Notes: generated by a model not told the origin, from the letters alone. Shown: positions 9,038 to 16,938, counted from the stretch's first letter. The stretch is DNA of 59,209 nucleotides from Sphingobacteriales bacterium (GCA_016185185.1 JACPOD010000016.1:1-59209); one strand, 5' to 3'. Made by a program: numbers and translations.

Positions 9038-10429
9038 ATGAGAAAAAGTGTACAGTTATTAGTATTGCTCTTATTGCTGACTGAAAGCAGTTTTGCCCAG
9101 CAACAAACAGAATATCCCAACGATTATTTAAGTCCGGCTTTTCATGCAGGCAGAAGAGCTGCATTCAGGGAGAAAATGGCGCCCAATACCGTTGGTGTAT
9201 TCTTCGCTGCCCAGGTTCGTAACCGCACCAATGATGTGGACTTTCAATACTCACAAAACAAAAACTTCTTTTACTTCACCGGTTTTGATGAACCCAATGC
9301 GTTGTTATTAATATTTAAAGAGCCACAAACTATTTTAGGCAAACCAACGAGTGAGTTTTTATTTGTTCAGCCAAGAGACCCATTGAAGGAATTATGGACA
9401 GGGAAAATATTAGGTGCCGAAAGAGCTCCGCAAATGTTGGGTATTGAAAATGTATTTACCCATTCTCAGTTTGATGGCAATACCATTTCCATTTCAAAAT
9501 TTGATTCCGTTTACAGTTTATATAAAAATGAAGAGATACTCGCAAAAACAAAAAGAGTGGTTGATCCATTATCAAAGATGGCTGGTGTTGTTGATAGTTT
9601 GATAACTGCTTCCGGAATAAAAATATCCAACAGCACAGGAATGCTTATGCGTACACTTCGCCACAGCAAATCGCCGGAAGAAATTAAGATGATTCAAAAA
9701 GCCGTTAACATCAGTTGCGAAGGACATAATGAAGTAATGAAGGCTGTTAAACCCGGAATGACCGAATACCAGGCACAGGCCATAATGGAATATAGTTTTA
9801 AAAAGAATGGTTCTGAATACCCGGGTTATCCGTGTATCAATGGTTCAGCAGATAATAGTTGTATTCTTCACTATGAAACCAATCAGCGGTTAATGCAGGC
9901 GGGTGAACTATTGCTGAGTGATTGTGCCGCAGAATATCATGGCTATACAGCAGATGTAACCCGTACCATTCCGGTGAATGGCAAATTCAGCCCCGAACAA
10001 AAAATTATTTATGAGTTGGTATTAGAAGCTGCTGATAGTGCTATTGCTGAGTGCAGACAGGGCATACCTTTTCGCCAGCCACATAATGTAGCAGCAAGAG
10101 TAATTGCCAGAGGTTTAATAAAACTGGGCATTATTAAAGATGAAACTGAAGTAAGAAAATATTTCCCTCACGGTACATCACATCATTTAGGATTAGATGT
10201 ACACGACTGGGGTTTACAAACATTAGATGAAGGAGTGGTATTAACAGTGGAGCCGGGTATCTATATTCCTTCCGGAAGTAATTGTGATAAAAAGTGGTGG
10301 AGTATTGGGGTGCGGATTGAAGATGATATTTTAATTACCAAAGATGGACGAAAGAATTTATCAGATGCCTCTCCAAGAACGGTTGCTGAGATTGAAAAGA
10401 TGATGAAGGGGAAAAGCCGGTTTGATTAA
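9038..10429 (+). CDS. Secreted Xaa-Pro aminopeptidase (aminopeptidase P, M24B)
   Basis: The 463-residue product begins with a signal peptide (MRKSVQLLVLLLLLTESSFA, then QQ), so it acts in the periplasm or outside. An N-terminal creatinase-like domain (about residues 30-190) precedes the pita-bread catalytic domain. The metal ligands are visible in order: Asp in LLSDCAAEYHGY, Asp in TADVTRTIP, His in HHLGLDVHDW, Glu in LTVEPGIYIP and Glu in GVRIEDDILIT. It removes N-terminal residues preceding proline. It is a single-gene unit, and the 3' side carries the long imperfect hairpin repeat. Confidence 0.9.
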   Translation: MRKSVQLLVLLLLLTESSFAQQQTEYPNDYLSPAFHAGRRAAFREKMAPNTVGVFFAAQVRNRTNDVDFQYSQNKNFFYFTGFDEPNALLLIFKEPQTILGKPTSEFLFVQPRDPLKELWTGKILGAERAPQMLGIENVFTHSQFDGNTISISKFDSVYSLYKNEEILAKTKRVVDPLSKMAGVVDSLITASGIKISNSTGMLMRTLRHSKSPEEIKMIQKAVNISCEGHNEVMKAVKPGMTEYQAQAIMEYSFKKNGSEYPGYPCINGSADNSCILHYETNQRLMQAGELLLSDCAAEYHGYTADVTRTIPVNGKFSPEQKIIYELVLEAADSAIAECRQGIPFRQPHNVAARVIARGLIKLGIIKDETEVRKYFPHGTSHHLGLDVHDWGLQTLDEGVVLTVEPGIYIPSGSNCDKKWWSIGVRIEDDILITKDGRKNLSDASPRTVAEIEKMMKGKSRFD

Positions 10430-10433
10430 ACCA

Positions 10434-10507
10434 GTCGGGACGCTTTATGCGGCCTGAAAGGTATAATCACATGTAGCAAGGTTCAGGTCGGTTGTACCGC
10501 CCCGACC
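10434..10507. repeat. Long imperfect hairpin containing a GTCGGGACGC repeat
   Basis: The left arm (GTCGGGACG, then GCGGCCTGAA) pairs with the right arm (TTCAGGTCGG, then CGCCCCGAC) over 74 bp, and it sits between convergent genes. The first 25 bases recur with a single mismatch at 51833-51857, so this is a dispersed repeat as well as a possible terminator. Confidence 0.6.
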
Positions 10508-10508
10508 C

Positions 10509-10841
10509 TTATTGCAGTTTTTCATTATTCTTATGCCGCTCCGCATCACGGCTATTTTTCTTTTCAAAATTCTTTTGCAATGCGTCAGTTAAATCAACAC
10601 CCGTTTGATTAGCGAGGCAGAGCAATACCCACAGCACATCTGCCATTTCATCGGCCATATTTTTATTTTTATCACTTTCTTTAAACGACTGGTCCCCATA
10701 TTTGCGGGCCATAATTCTTGCCAGTTCACCCACTTCTTCGGTGAGAACGGCCATGTTGGTTAACTCACTAAAATATCTTACACCAACTGTTTTAATCCAT
10801 GTATCTACATCGGTCTGTGCCTGTTTCAATGTTATCTCCAT
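10509..10841 (-). CDS. MazG-like nucleotide pyrophosphohydrolase
   Basis: A 110-residue all-alpha protein with the MazG/dUTPase-like metal site: LTEEVGELARIMARK (EExxE) followed by DEMADVLWVLL (ExxD). Enzymes of this group hydrolyse (d)NTPs to monophosphates as house-cleaning. It is the short single-domain (YpjD-like) type. It is transcribed in the same direction as dtd, 41 bp downstream of it, so the two probably form one unit. The substrate is not determinable. Confidence 0.85.
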   Translation of the reverse strand: MEITLKQAQTDVDTWIKTVGVRYFSELTNMAVLTEEVGELARIMARKYGDQSFKESDKNKNMADEMADVLWVLLCLANQTGVDLTDALQKNFEKKNSRDAERHKNNEKLQ

Positions 10842-10882
10842 AAAATATCATTTTCAGATTATCAAATTGCCACATTGTCAAA

Positions 10883-11335
10883 TTATTCTTTATTCTTCGT
10901 ATCAATCACAATCGTCACTGGTCCATCATTCAGCAACTGCACTTTCATATCACCACCAAATACACCACATTCAATTTTCTTTCCCAAATCTTTTTCCAGT
11001 TGCACAATCATCTTTTCATATATCGGAATGGCAACCTCCGGTTTGCTGGCTTTAATATAAGAAGGGCGGTTTCCTTTTTTAGTAGCGGCATGCAGGGTAA
11101 ACTGGCTCACCAGCAGAATTTTTCCATTAATATCATTTACCGATACATTCATCACCCCTTTTTCGTCATCAAAAATGCGGAGATTCACTATTTTATTACT
11201 GAGCCATTCAATATCTTCCTCCGTATCGGCATCTTCAATTCCTAATAAAACGAGCAGTCCTTTTTCAATGGCTCCGGTTATGTTTCCTTCCACTGTTACA
11301 GATGCATGTGTTACTCTTTGTATTACTGTTCTCAT
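10883..11335 (-). CDS. dtd: D-aminoacyl-tRNA deacylase
   Basis: DTD hydrolyses D-amino acids and glycine mischarged on tRNA. The 150-residue protein has the N-terminal MRTVIQRVTHASVTVEG signature, the SQFTLHA catalytic motif near residue 80, and the GVFGGDMKVQLLNDGPVT stretch, with the NxGP(V)T motif that gives chiral proofreading in the form NDGPVT. Length and motifs are canonical. It is divergent from nuoA, with a palindrome in the shared upstream region. Confidence 0.96.
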   Translation of the reverse strand: MRTVIQRVTHASVTVEGNITGAIEKGLLVLLGIEDADTEEDIEWLSNKIVNLRIFDDEKGVMNVSVNDINGKILLVSQFTLHAATKKGNRPSYIKASKPEVAIPIYEKMIVQLEKDLGKKIECGVFGGDMKVQLLNDGPVTIVIDTKNKE

Positions 11336-11388
11336 ATTGTGCTAAAGTCGAATATTTTTCCTTATTGCAACTAAAATAATATTCGCTT

Positions 11389-11420
11389 GATTATTCTCAT
11401 CATAAAATATGAGAATAATC
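11389..11420. promoter_or_regulatory. 12-bp perfect palindrome upstream of nuoA
   Basis: GATTATTCTCAT and ATGAGAATAATC are separated by 8 nt and followed by TTTT, in the 137-bp gap between divergent dtd and nuoA. It could be an operator or a 5'-leader hairpin for the nuo operon; the sequence alone does not decide. Confidence 0.45.
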
Positions 11421-11472
11421 TTTTAGGAAATTTCCACCATATGCTTAAATTTATCAAATCAAATGATTGCGT

Positions 11473-11823
11473 ATGGGTGCATCTTCGATGATTGTTTTAA
11501 TAATTGCTGCGCTGGCCTTTTCTTCTATTGCTATACTAATTGCCAAAATATTAACGAAAGCCACTACCAATAAGCAAAAGGGAGAACCTTACGAGTGTGG
11601 TATCCCCACCAAAGGAAAAACATGGATACAATTAAATGTAGGCTATTACCTTTTTGCCCTCATCTTCTTGATATTTGACGTGGAACTGGTTTTTCTTTAT
11701 CCCTGGGCCGTGGTGGCCAGGAAGATGGGATGGATAGCCCTGGTAGAAATTGTAATTTTCTTTTTTATATTGTTTATGGGATTTTTATATGCACATAAGA
11801 AAGGGGCATTAAAATGGATGTAG
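11473..11823 (+). CDS. nuoA: NADH-quinone oxidoreductase subunit A
   Basis: NuoA is one of the small membrane subunits at the junction of the peripheral and membrane arms of complex I. The product of 116 residues has three hydrophobic helices, with the conserved loop GEPYECGIPTKG between the first and second and FDVELVFLYPWAV in the second. The start is taken at the ATG at 11473; a TTG lies two codons upstream and a further ATG five codons downstream. It is the first gene of a nuoABCDHIJKLMN series, and a palindromic repeat follows the stop directly. Confidence 0.93.
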   Translation: MGASSMIVLIIAALAFSSIAILIAKILTKATTNKQKGEPYECGIPTKGKTWIQLNVGYYLFALIFLIFDVELVFLYPWAVVARKMGWIALVEIVIFFFILFMGFLYAHKKGALKWM

Positions 11824-11850
11824 CCTCCCCAACCCCTCCAAAGGAGGGGC
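11824..11850. repeat. GC-rich palindromic repeat in the nuoA-nuoB gap
   Basis: CCTCCCC AA CCCCTCC AAA GGAGGGG: a 7-bp hairpin preceded by a second C-tract. The same element recurs almost base for base after nuoC (12993-13019). Confidence 0.8.
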
Positions 11851-11924
11851 TTATGATGCGGAGATTGTGGAGGATTTATTTTTGAATAACCGGTAAGTAA
11901 AAATATTTTTTGATAATATTCTAA

Positions 11925-12491
11925 ATGAGCAACGACAATAAAATATCAAATGGCTCTTCACAAATCCCCCCTTCGGGGGGTGGGGGGGCCGTACAGACTT
12001 ACGACTTGCCGGGCGGAGGTATTGTGCTGAGCAAACTGGATGATGTTATCAACTGGGCCCGTTCCAACTCGCTGTGGCCATTAACCTTTGCCACCAGTTG
12101 CTGTGGTATTGAAATGATGGCCACTGCTTCTGCAAAATATGATTTTTCAAGATTTGGGTTTGAAGTGGCCCGTGCTACACCAAGACAGGCTGATGTTATT
12201 ATAATAGCAGGAACTATTGTTAATAAGATGGCTCCTGTATTAAAAAGATTGTACGACCAGATGGCCGACCCCAAGTATGTGATTGCGATGGGTGCCTGTG
12301 CTATCAGCGGCGGTCCTTTCTTTTATAATACCTATTCCGTAGTAAAAGGTGCAGACCATGTGATACCGGTGGATGTGTATGTGGCTGGTTGTCCGCCAAG
12401 GCCTGAGGCGTTGTTACATGCGTTAATATCCTTGCAGGAAAAAATAAAAATGGGAATGACAAGAGAGCAAATAAAAGCCCCTAACCCCTAA
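11925..12491 (+). CDS. nuoB: NADH-quinone oxidoreductase subunit B (with repeat-encoded N-terminal insert)
   Basis: NuoB carries the terminal N2 iron-sulfur cluster that passes electrons to quinone. The 188-residue product has the cluster motif [11 protein letters not shown] with adjacent cysteines, then GACAISGG and the distal [10 protein letters not shown] Cys, so all four ligands are present. The N-terminus contains the peptide IPPSGGGGA (about residues 14-22), encoded by a G/C palindromic repeat and not part of the normal family sequence. The stop codon lies within another repeat, so the last residues KAPNP are also repeat-derived. Apart from these additions the subunit looks intact. Confidence 0.95.
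   Translation: MSNDNKISNGSSQIPPSGGGGAVQTYDLPGGGIVLSKLDDVINWARSNSLWPLTFATSCCGIEMMATASAKYDFSRFGFEVARATPRQADVIIIAGTIVNKMAPVLKRLYDQMADPKYVIAMGACAISGGPFFYNTYSVVKGADHVIPVDVYVAGCPPRPEALLHALISLQEKIKMGMTREQIKAPNP
11965..11990. repeat. Palindromic repeat inserted in frame in nuoB
   Basis: C6-TTC-G6 followed by T, G7 and CC. It is the inverted orientation of the element class seen after nuoA and nuoC (two C/G blocks, one forming the hairpin), read here as I-P-P-S-G-G-G-G-A. Confidence 0.75.
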
Positions 12492-12497
12492 AGGGGA
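12478..12497. repeat. Short palindromic repeat supplying the nuoB stop codon
   Basis: CCCCT-AA-AGGGG with an upstream CCCC block. The TAA in its loop region is the nuoB stop codon, as in the element at the end of tnaA. Confidence 0.65.
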
Positions 12498-12532
12498 ATA
12501 AGAATGGCAATGATAAATTGTTTATTAAGATT

Positions 12533-12991
12533 ATGACGAACGAAGAATTAAAAACCAAAATTACCGAACTGTTACCCGCAGCCACTTTTGAAGAAGGTGG
12601 CGAATGGCTCAATATTAATATTGAACCGGCTGATTGGTTATCCTTTGCCCGGCAATTAAGAAACGATTCATCTTTATACTTCGATTATTTATTCTGCCTT
12701 ACTTGTATTGACTGGAAGACGCACCTTACAATGGTGTATCATCTTTCATCAACAAAATATCGCCATAATATAGTAGTAAAAGCAAAACTCGATAGAAATA
12801 AACCAGAGATAGAAACAGTAAGCCATATATGGCGTACAGCAGATTTTCATGAAAGAGAAGTATATGAAATGTTTGGTGTGAATTTTTTAAACCATCCTGA
12901 TTTGCGTTTATTGATTTTACCTGATGGATGGGAAGGAAAGAACCCTTTAAGAAAAGATTTTGAAGACCCGGTTAATATGATAAAATTGTAG
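12533..12991 (+). CDS. nuoC: NADH-quinone oxidoreductase subunit C
   Basis: NuoC (30-kDa subunit homologue) is a structural subunit of the peripheral arm that contacts NuoD. The 152-residue product has the family signature WRTADFHEREVYEMFGV (about residues 103-119) followed by the NHPDLRLLILPDGWEG and PLRKDF segments, and an ordinary length. The ATG at 12533 is preferred to an in-frame TTG 15 nt upstream. The stop codon TAG abuts a palindromic repeat. It shows no damage. Confidence 0.95.
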   Translation: MTNEELKTKITELLPAATFEEGGEWLNINIEPADWLSFARQLRNDSSLYFDYLFCLTCIDWKTHLTMVYHLSSTKYRHNIVVKAKLDRNKPEIETVSHIWRTADFHEREVYEMFGVNFLNHPDLRLLILPDGWEGKNPLRKDFEDPVNMIKL

Positions 12992-12992
12992 G

Positions 12993-13019
12993 CACCCCCA
13001 ACCCCTCCAAAGGAGGGGC
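12993..13019. repeat. GC-rich palindromic repeat in the nuoC-nuoD gap
   Basis: CACCCCCAA CCCCTCC AAA GGAGGGG, nearly identical to the element after nuoA. It begins two bases after the nuoC stop. Confidence 0.8.
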
Positions 13020-13076
13020 TTTGCATCGCAAAGGGCCAGCATATTTGAAAATGAAAATTAATTTGTAAAAGCATTA

Positions 13077-14121
13077 ATGTACAGGCAAACAGAAATAGTA
13101 AGTGATGTTACTCAACTCCCCCCTTTGGGGGGCGGGGGGGCTGGATATTTTACCATAAATGTAGGGCCACAGCATCCTGCCACACACGGCGTGTTGCATT
13201 TGGTGATTACATTAAATGGGGAAACGATTATCAATATCGAACCTCATCTGGGTTATATACACCGCTCTATTGAAAAAATGTGTGAGAGTTTAACATACCG
13301 CCAGTTCATTTATGTAACCAGCCGGATGGATTATCTCTCTGCTCACATTAATAACCATGCCTGCGCTTTATGTGTGGAAAAGGGAATGCAGATTGAAATC
13401 CCGGCAAGGGCACAGGTGATACGGGTGCTGATGGATGAGTTGACAAGAATTGCTTCGCATGAATTATGGTGGGGGGCCATGGCGATGGATGTGGGTGCTT
13501 TCACTCCATTCTTCCATGCCTTTCGTGAAAGAGAAACGATTAATGATATAATGGAAGAAACCTGCGGTGCCCGGTTAACGATGAATTATATGGTGCCCGG
13601 CGGTGTGATGCATGATCTTCATCCCAACTTTCAAAAAAGGGTAAAAAGTTTTTTAGAATTATATAAAAGCAAGGTGCATGAGTATGATGAATTAGTAACC
13701 GGTAATATCATATTTCAAAACCGGATGAAAGGTGTGGGAGTTATTTCTGCTGAGGATGGTATTAGAAACAGCCGGCGATTCATTTGCAAGATATATGGTG
13801 CGGCTGAGGGAGATGAATCAATCTATTCGCATTATAGAACAGTTAATTGATAATATTCCCGAAGGGGATTTCCAGGCAAAAACAAAAGCCGTGTTGAAAT
13901 TACCCAAGGGAGAATTTTATACAAGGGTGGAAACAGCAAGAGGTGAACTGGGCGTTTATATTGTAAGCGAAGGTGGAACCACGCCGTACAGAATCAAATT
14001 CCGCTCACCAGGATTTTCCAATCTCTCTATCTTAAATCATATGGTAAAAGGAAGTAAGATTGGAGATTTGATTGCTGCCATGGGAACATTGGATTTGGTG
14101 ATACCGGACATAGACCGTTGA
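13077..14121 (+). pseudogene. nuoD: NADH-quinone oxidoreductase subunit D, internal deletion and frameshift
   Basis: NuoD (49-kDa subunit) forms the quinone pocket with NuoB. The first frame (to 13850) reads normally from GPQHPATHGVLH through HLGYIHRSIEKM, SRMDYLSAH and GVGVISAEDGI, then turns to non-homologous sequence. The second frame, entering near 13780, resumes with GDSFARYMVRLREM and runs to the true C-terminus DLVIPDIDR. About 38 residues that normally join these parts (the segment with RASGVNYD and the YSxYDxFxF stretch) are missing and the frame changes, so no full-length NuoD can be made. The N-terminus also contains LPPLGGGGA from an in-frame palindromic repeat. A real deletion and an assembly error are both possible. 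Confidence 0.85.
13117..13141. repeat. Palindromic repeat inserted in frame in nuoD
   Basis: C6-TTT-G6 followed by C and G7, the same architecture and the same reading phase as in nuoB. It is read as L-P-P-L-G-G-G-G-A just before the conserved GYFTINVGPQHP. Confidence 0.75.
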
Positions 14122-14196
14122 TATTTTGAATTATAAATTTTATATGTTGAATTAAAATAGAATTAATTCAAAATTTATAATTCAACATTCAAAATA
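14122..14196. repeat. AT-rich imperfect hairpin between nuoD and nuoH
   Basis: The left arm (ATTTTGAATTATAAATTTT, then TGTTGAATT) pairs imperfectly with the right arm (AATTCAAAATTTATAA, then TTCAACATTCAAAAT). It occupies the whole gap where nuoE, nuoF and nuoG would normally be. A related element (ATTCAAAATTCAACAT) follows nuoN. Confidence 0.7.
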
Positions 14197-14201
14197 ATTA
14201 T

Positions 14202-15278
14202 ATGTGGAGTTTTTCTAAAATAGCAAACATTATTCACGAGTGGCTGAGTCAAACATTCAATGCCACATGGGCTACCATTATTGAAATGGTGATTGCCGGT
14301 GTGGCGGTTATTGGTTTGTTTGCTGTTTTAGGATTGGTACTCGTTATCATGGAGCGTAAGGTTTCTGCGTGGATGCAGATTCGTTTAGGTCCTAACCGTG
14401 TTGGTCCAAAAGGTTTGTTGCAATCACTCGCCGATACATTAAAATTATTGGTGAAAGAAGGAATGACACCGAACGGTGCGGATAAATTTTTATTCAACCT
14501 TGCACCATACATTGCAATGATGGTGGCAATGTTATTATTAGCACCCATCGCTTTCGCTAAAGATTTTCAATTGTGGGATTTGAATATTGGGGTGTTATAT
14601 GTTTCTGCTATTTCATCCATTTCTGTTATTAGTATCTTAATGGCAGGCTGGGCCAGCAATAATAAATATTCATTGCTCGGTGCGATGCGTAGCGGGGCAC
14701 AGATAGTGAGTTATGAATTATCAGCCGGTTTATCTGTTTTAGCGATTGTTGTTTTAACCGGAAGTTTACAATTATCAGAAATCGTAAACTCACAGGCCAA
14801 TGGCTGGTGGATTTTTAAAGGACATATTCCTGTTATCATTGCATTCGTCACTTTCATCATAGCGGTAACAGCTGAAACGAACCGTGCACCTTTTGATTTA
14901 GCAGAAGCAGAAAGTGAGTTGACTGCCGGTTTTCATACGGAATATTCAGGGATGAAATTCGCTTTATTCTTCCTTGCAGAATATGCCAACGTATTTATAG
15001 TATGTGCCATAGGAGCAACATTGTTTCTTGGTGGATGGATGCCTTTTCATATTGGCAACTGGGCAGGTTTTAATAACATCATGGATTATATTCCATCCAG
15101 TATCTGGTTCTTTGGAAAAACGTTCTTTTTAATATTTCTCATTATGTGGTTTCGCTGGACATTCCCGAGATTACGAATTGACCAGCTATTGAACCTGGAA
15201 TGGAAGTATTTGCTGCCCATCAGTATGATTAATATTTTACTGGTAACAGCCATGGCAATATTAAAATGGCATTTTTAA
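14202..15278 (+). CDS. nuoH: NADH-quinone oxidoreductase subunit H
   Basis: NuoH is the membrane subunit that forms the quinone channel with NuoB and NuoD. The 358-residue product has eight or nine hydrophobic helices and the diagnostic loops VIMERKVSAWMQIRLGPNR, AETNRAPFDLAEAESEL and AGFHTEYSGMKFALFFLAEY. It is complete. It overlaps nuoI by 13 nt. Its immediate neighbour upstream is nuoD, although nuoEFG usually lie between in related bacteria. Confidence 0.97.
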   Translation: MWSFSKIANIIHEWLSQTFNATWATIIEMVIAGVAVIGLFAVLGLVLVIMERKVSAWMQIRLGPNRVGPKGLLQSLADTLKLLVKEGMTPNGADKFLFNLAPYIAMMVAMLLLAPIAFAKDFQLWDLNIGVLYVSAISSISVISILMAGWASNNKYSLLGAMRSGAQIVSYELSAGLSVLAIVVLTGSLQLSEIVNSQANGWWIFKGHIPVIIAFVTFIIAVTAETNRAPFDLAEAESELTAGFHTEYSGMKFALFFLAEYANVFIVCAIGATLFLGGWMPFHIGNWAGFNNIMDYIPSSIWFFGKTFFLIFLIMWFRWTFPRLRIDQLLNLEWKYLLPISMINILLVTAMAILKWHF

Positions 15279-15763
15279 AACTGATTATGTTTTTAAAAGA
15301 TTACATAAAAGATGTGTTTGGTGCGATAAAATCGCTGGCCACCGGTATGATGCGGACAGGATATTATTTTACGCATCATAAAGAAATCATCACTCAACAA
15401 TATCCTGATAACAGGGATACTTTAAATCTTCCTGAAAGATTTAAAGGTGAAGTGGTGATGCCGCATGATGAACACAATGAACATCGCTGTACGGGTTGTA
15501 CCGCTTGTGAACTGGCTTGTCCGAATGGAACCATTAAAGTGGTAACCAAATTTGAAATAACACCCGAGGGAAAGAAAAAGAAAGCTATTGATAAACTGGT
15601 TTATCATCTTGAATTGTGTACCATGTGCAACCTTTGTATTGAAGCTTGTCCCAGTGATGCGATTAAAATGGCGCAGACATTTGAGCACAGTGTGTTTGAC
15701 AGGGCACAGTTAACTAAAGTGCTGAATAAACCGGGTTCTAAAATAATGGAGGGAGTAGAGTGA
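15266..15763 (+). CDS. nuoI: NADH-quinone oxidoreductase subunit I
   Basis: NuoI binds the two 4Fe-4S clusters (N6a, N6b) between the rest of the chain and NuoB. The 165-residue product has both complete motifs: CTGCTACELACP (near residue 75) and CTMCNLCIEACP (near residue 116). An N-terminal amphipathic segment leads to the membrane-arm contact. A start seven codons later (MFLKDY) would remove the overlap with nuoH. The gene is intact, and a 133-bp MITE-like element begins 6 nt after its stop. Confidence 0.95.
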   Translation: MAFLKLIMFLKDYIKDVFGAIKSLATGMMRTGYYFTHHKEIITQQYPDNRDTLNLPERFKGEVVMPHDEHNEHRCTGCTACELACPNGTIKVVTKFEITPEGKKKKAIDKLVYHLELCTMCNLCIEACPSDAIKMAQTFEHSVFDRAQLTKVLNKPGSKIMEGVE

Positions 15764-15768
15764 GGAAT

Positions 15769-15901
15769 AATAAATGTTGTTTAGTTAGAGATGTCAGGCT
15801 GAGCTCGTCGAAGCCTTGATGAACAGTAGTACACAAGTTGAGCAACTCTTCGACAAGCTCAGAGAGACAGCATCATTGTTCGTAACGAAACAACATTTAT
15901 T
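15769..15901. mobile_element. MITE-like composite palindrome between nuoI and nuoJ
   Basis: Perfect 14-bp outer inverted repeats (AATAAATGTTGTTT and AAACAACATTTATT) enclose 21-bp inner arms (GTCAGGCTGAGCTCGTCGAAG and CTTCGACAAGCTCAGAGAGAC). There is no coding potential. The inner arms recur at 51976-52053 and match a repeat type I know to be widely dispersed in Bacteroidota genomes. It could fold into one long cruciform. Confidence 0.7.
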
Positions 15902-15944
15902 GTAAAAGAATATCGAAGTAATTAAAATTTGAAAAGAATAATTA

Positions 15945-16003
15945 AATATCGGAATAGTAATATGAATGAAACTTCACCATTCATTATTCCCTGTTCGATA
16001 TTC
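15945..16003. repeat. Imperfect hairpin just before nuoJ
   Basis: AATATCGGAATA...GAATG is inverted as CATTCATTATTCC...CGATATT. The right arm (CATTATTCCCTGTTCGATATTC) is shared with the element in the nuoL-nuoM gap. Confidence 0.65.
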
Positions 16004-16450
16004 ATGATTTTATGAGTGGCGTTCTCCTTAATTGGTATTGCAGGAATTTATTTCTGGCTCAATTATCAATTTATTGCAGCAGTACAAATTGTAGTGTATG
16101 TAGGCGGAATTGTAGTGCTTATCATCTTTTCTATTTTCTTAACTCAACAGGCTGGGGAGTTATTACCTAAACAACAAATTGGAAGAAAAATATTTGCTGC
16201 ACTGTCAGCATTCTGTGGTTTTGCGTTGACGATGGTACAGGTGTGGAAACACAGTTTTACCAAAGCAACAGGAGAAGCAGTAGAAGCAACTGTTGCCAAC
16301 ATCGGTGCACAAATGTTAAGTGTGGACGATAATGGATATGCGCTTCCATTTGAAGTAGTATCTATTTTATTACTGGCAGCCATGATTGGATGTATCGTTA
16401 TTGCAGCCCCCTTTGGGGGAAAAAATGAGGTTGGACAAAATAGAAATTAA
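16004..16450 (+). pseudogene. nuoJ: NADH-quinone oxidoreductase subunit J, N-terminus lost
   Basis: NuoJ is a membrane subunit with five helices whose TM3 pi-bulge links quinone chemistry to proton pumping. The frame from 16016 reads VAFSLIGIAGIYFWLNYQ and AAVQIVVYVGGIVVLIIF, which is helix 2 and 3 of NuoJ, and continues to a normal C-terminus. Helix 1 (about 30-40 residues) is missing. An in-frame ATG-ATT-TTA at 16004 is followed at once by TGA, so the original start may survive with a deletion behind it. A GTG at 16016 is the only start that could give a shortened product. The damage lies next to two repeats. Confidence 0.75.
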
Positions 16451-16451
16451 A

Positions 16452-16776
16452 ATGTGTAACGCAATTATAACCCGGACTATATCACATCTTATTCATCAGT
16501 GCAGCTTTGTTCTTCATTGGTGTGTATGGTTTCTTAACCAGGAGAAACCTTATTACTATGCTGATGAGTGTGGAACTGATACTGAATAGTGTAAACTTAA
16601 ACTTCATCGCATTCAATAAATATGTATGGCCACACCGTTTGGATGGCGTATTCTTTACAGTATTTGTAATAGCGATTGCGGCAGCCGAAGCGGCTGTTGC
16701 CATAGCCATTATCATCAACCTGTATCGCAGTCACCAGTCAATTGATGTGGAAAATGCTGAAGAACTGAAATATTAG
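16452..16776 (+). pseudogene. nuoK: NADH-quinone oxidoreductase subunit K, one-base frameshift near the start
   Basis: NuoK is a three-helix subunit with conserved membrane glutamates. From 16471 the frame reads GLYHILFISAALFFIGVYG, then FLTRRNLITMLMSVELILN and AIAAAEAAVAIAIII, all typical. The only ATG (16452) is in another frame: removing one A from TATAACCCGG at 16467-16470 would join it as MCNAII-PGLYHIL, a normal NuoK start. As written there is an in-frame TAA at 16468, so translation would have to begin at an internal TTG (16507) and lose half of helix 1. A sequencing error is possible. Confidence 0.7.
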
Positions 16777-16783
16777 GACGGCA

Positions 16784-16809
16784 CCTCTTAATCTCCCCAA
16801 AGGGGAGAG
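16784..16809. repeat. Palindromic repeat after nuoK
   Basis: CTCCCC-AAA-GGGGAG hairpin preceded by CACCTCTTAAT, a degenerate member of the C-block/hairpin class. Confidence 0.65.
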
Positions 16810-16905
16810 ATATTGAAGCGAAGATCGTGGCAATGTGTATTTGTTGAATTAATTACAAAAGTTGAAATGCTTAATTACAATAGATAAATAATAAAACAAA
16901 AGCCC

Positions 16906-16938
16906 GGCCCCTTCTCCTCAAGGAGAAGGAAGGGATGA
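16906..16938. repeat. Palindromic repeat before nuoL
   Basis: CCTTCTCCT-CA-AGGAGAAGG, a 9-bp hairpin with flanking GGCC and GGGATGAGG, 16 nt upstream of the nuoL ATG. Confidence 0.65.

Noticed and set aside
11966-13140. Sequencing error in the long G-runs of nuoB and nuoD
   Set aside because: Both runs keep the reading frame into conserved sequence and share one architecture with palindromic elements elsewhere, so they are most likely real.
13732-14121. A separate short gene downstream of nuoD
   Set aside because: Its sequence continues NuoD from GDSFARYM to the C-terminus; it is the second half of one broken gene.
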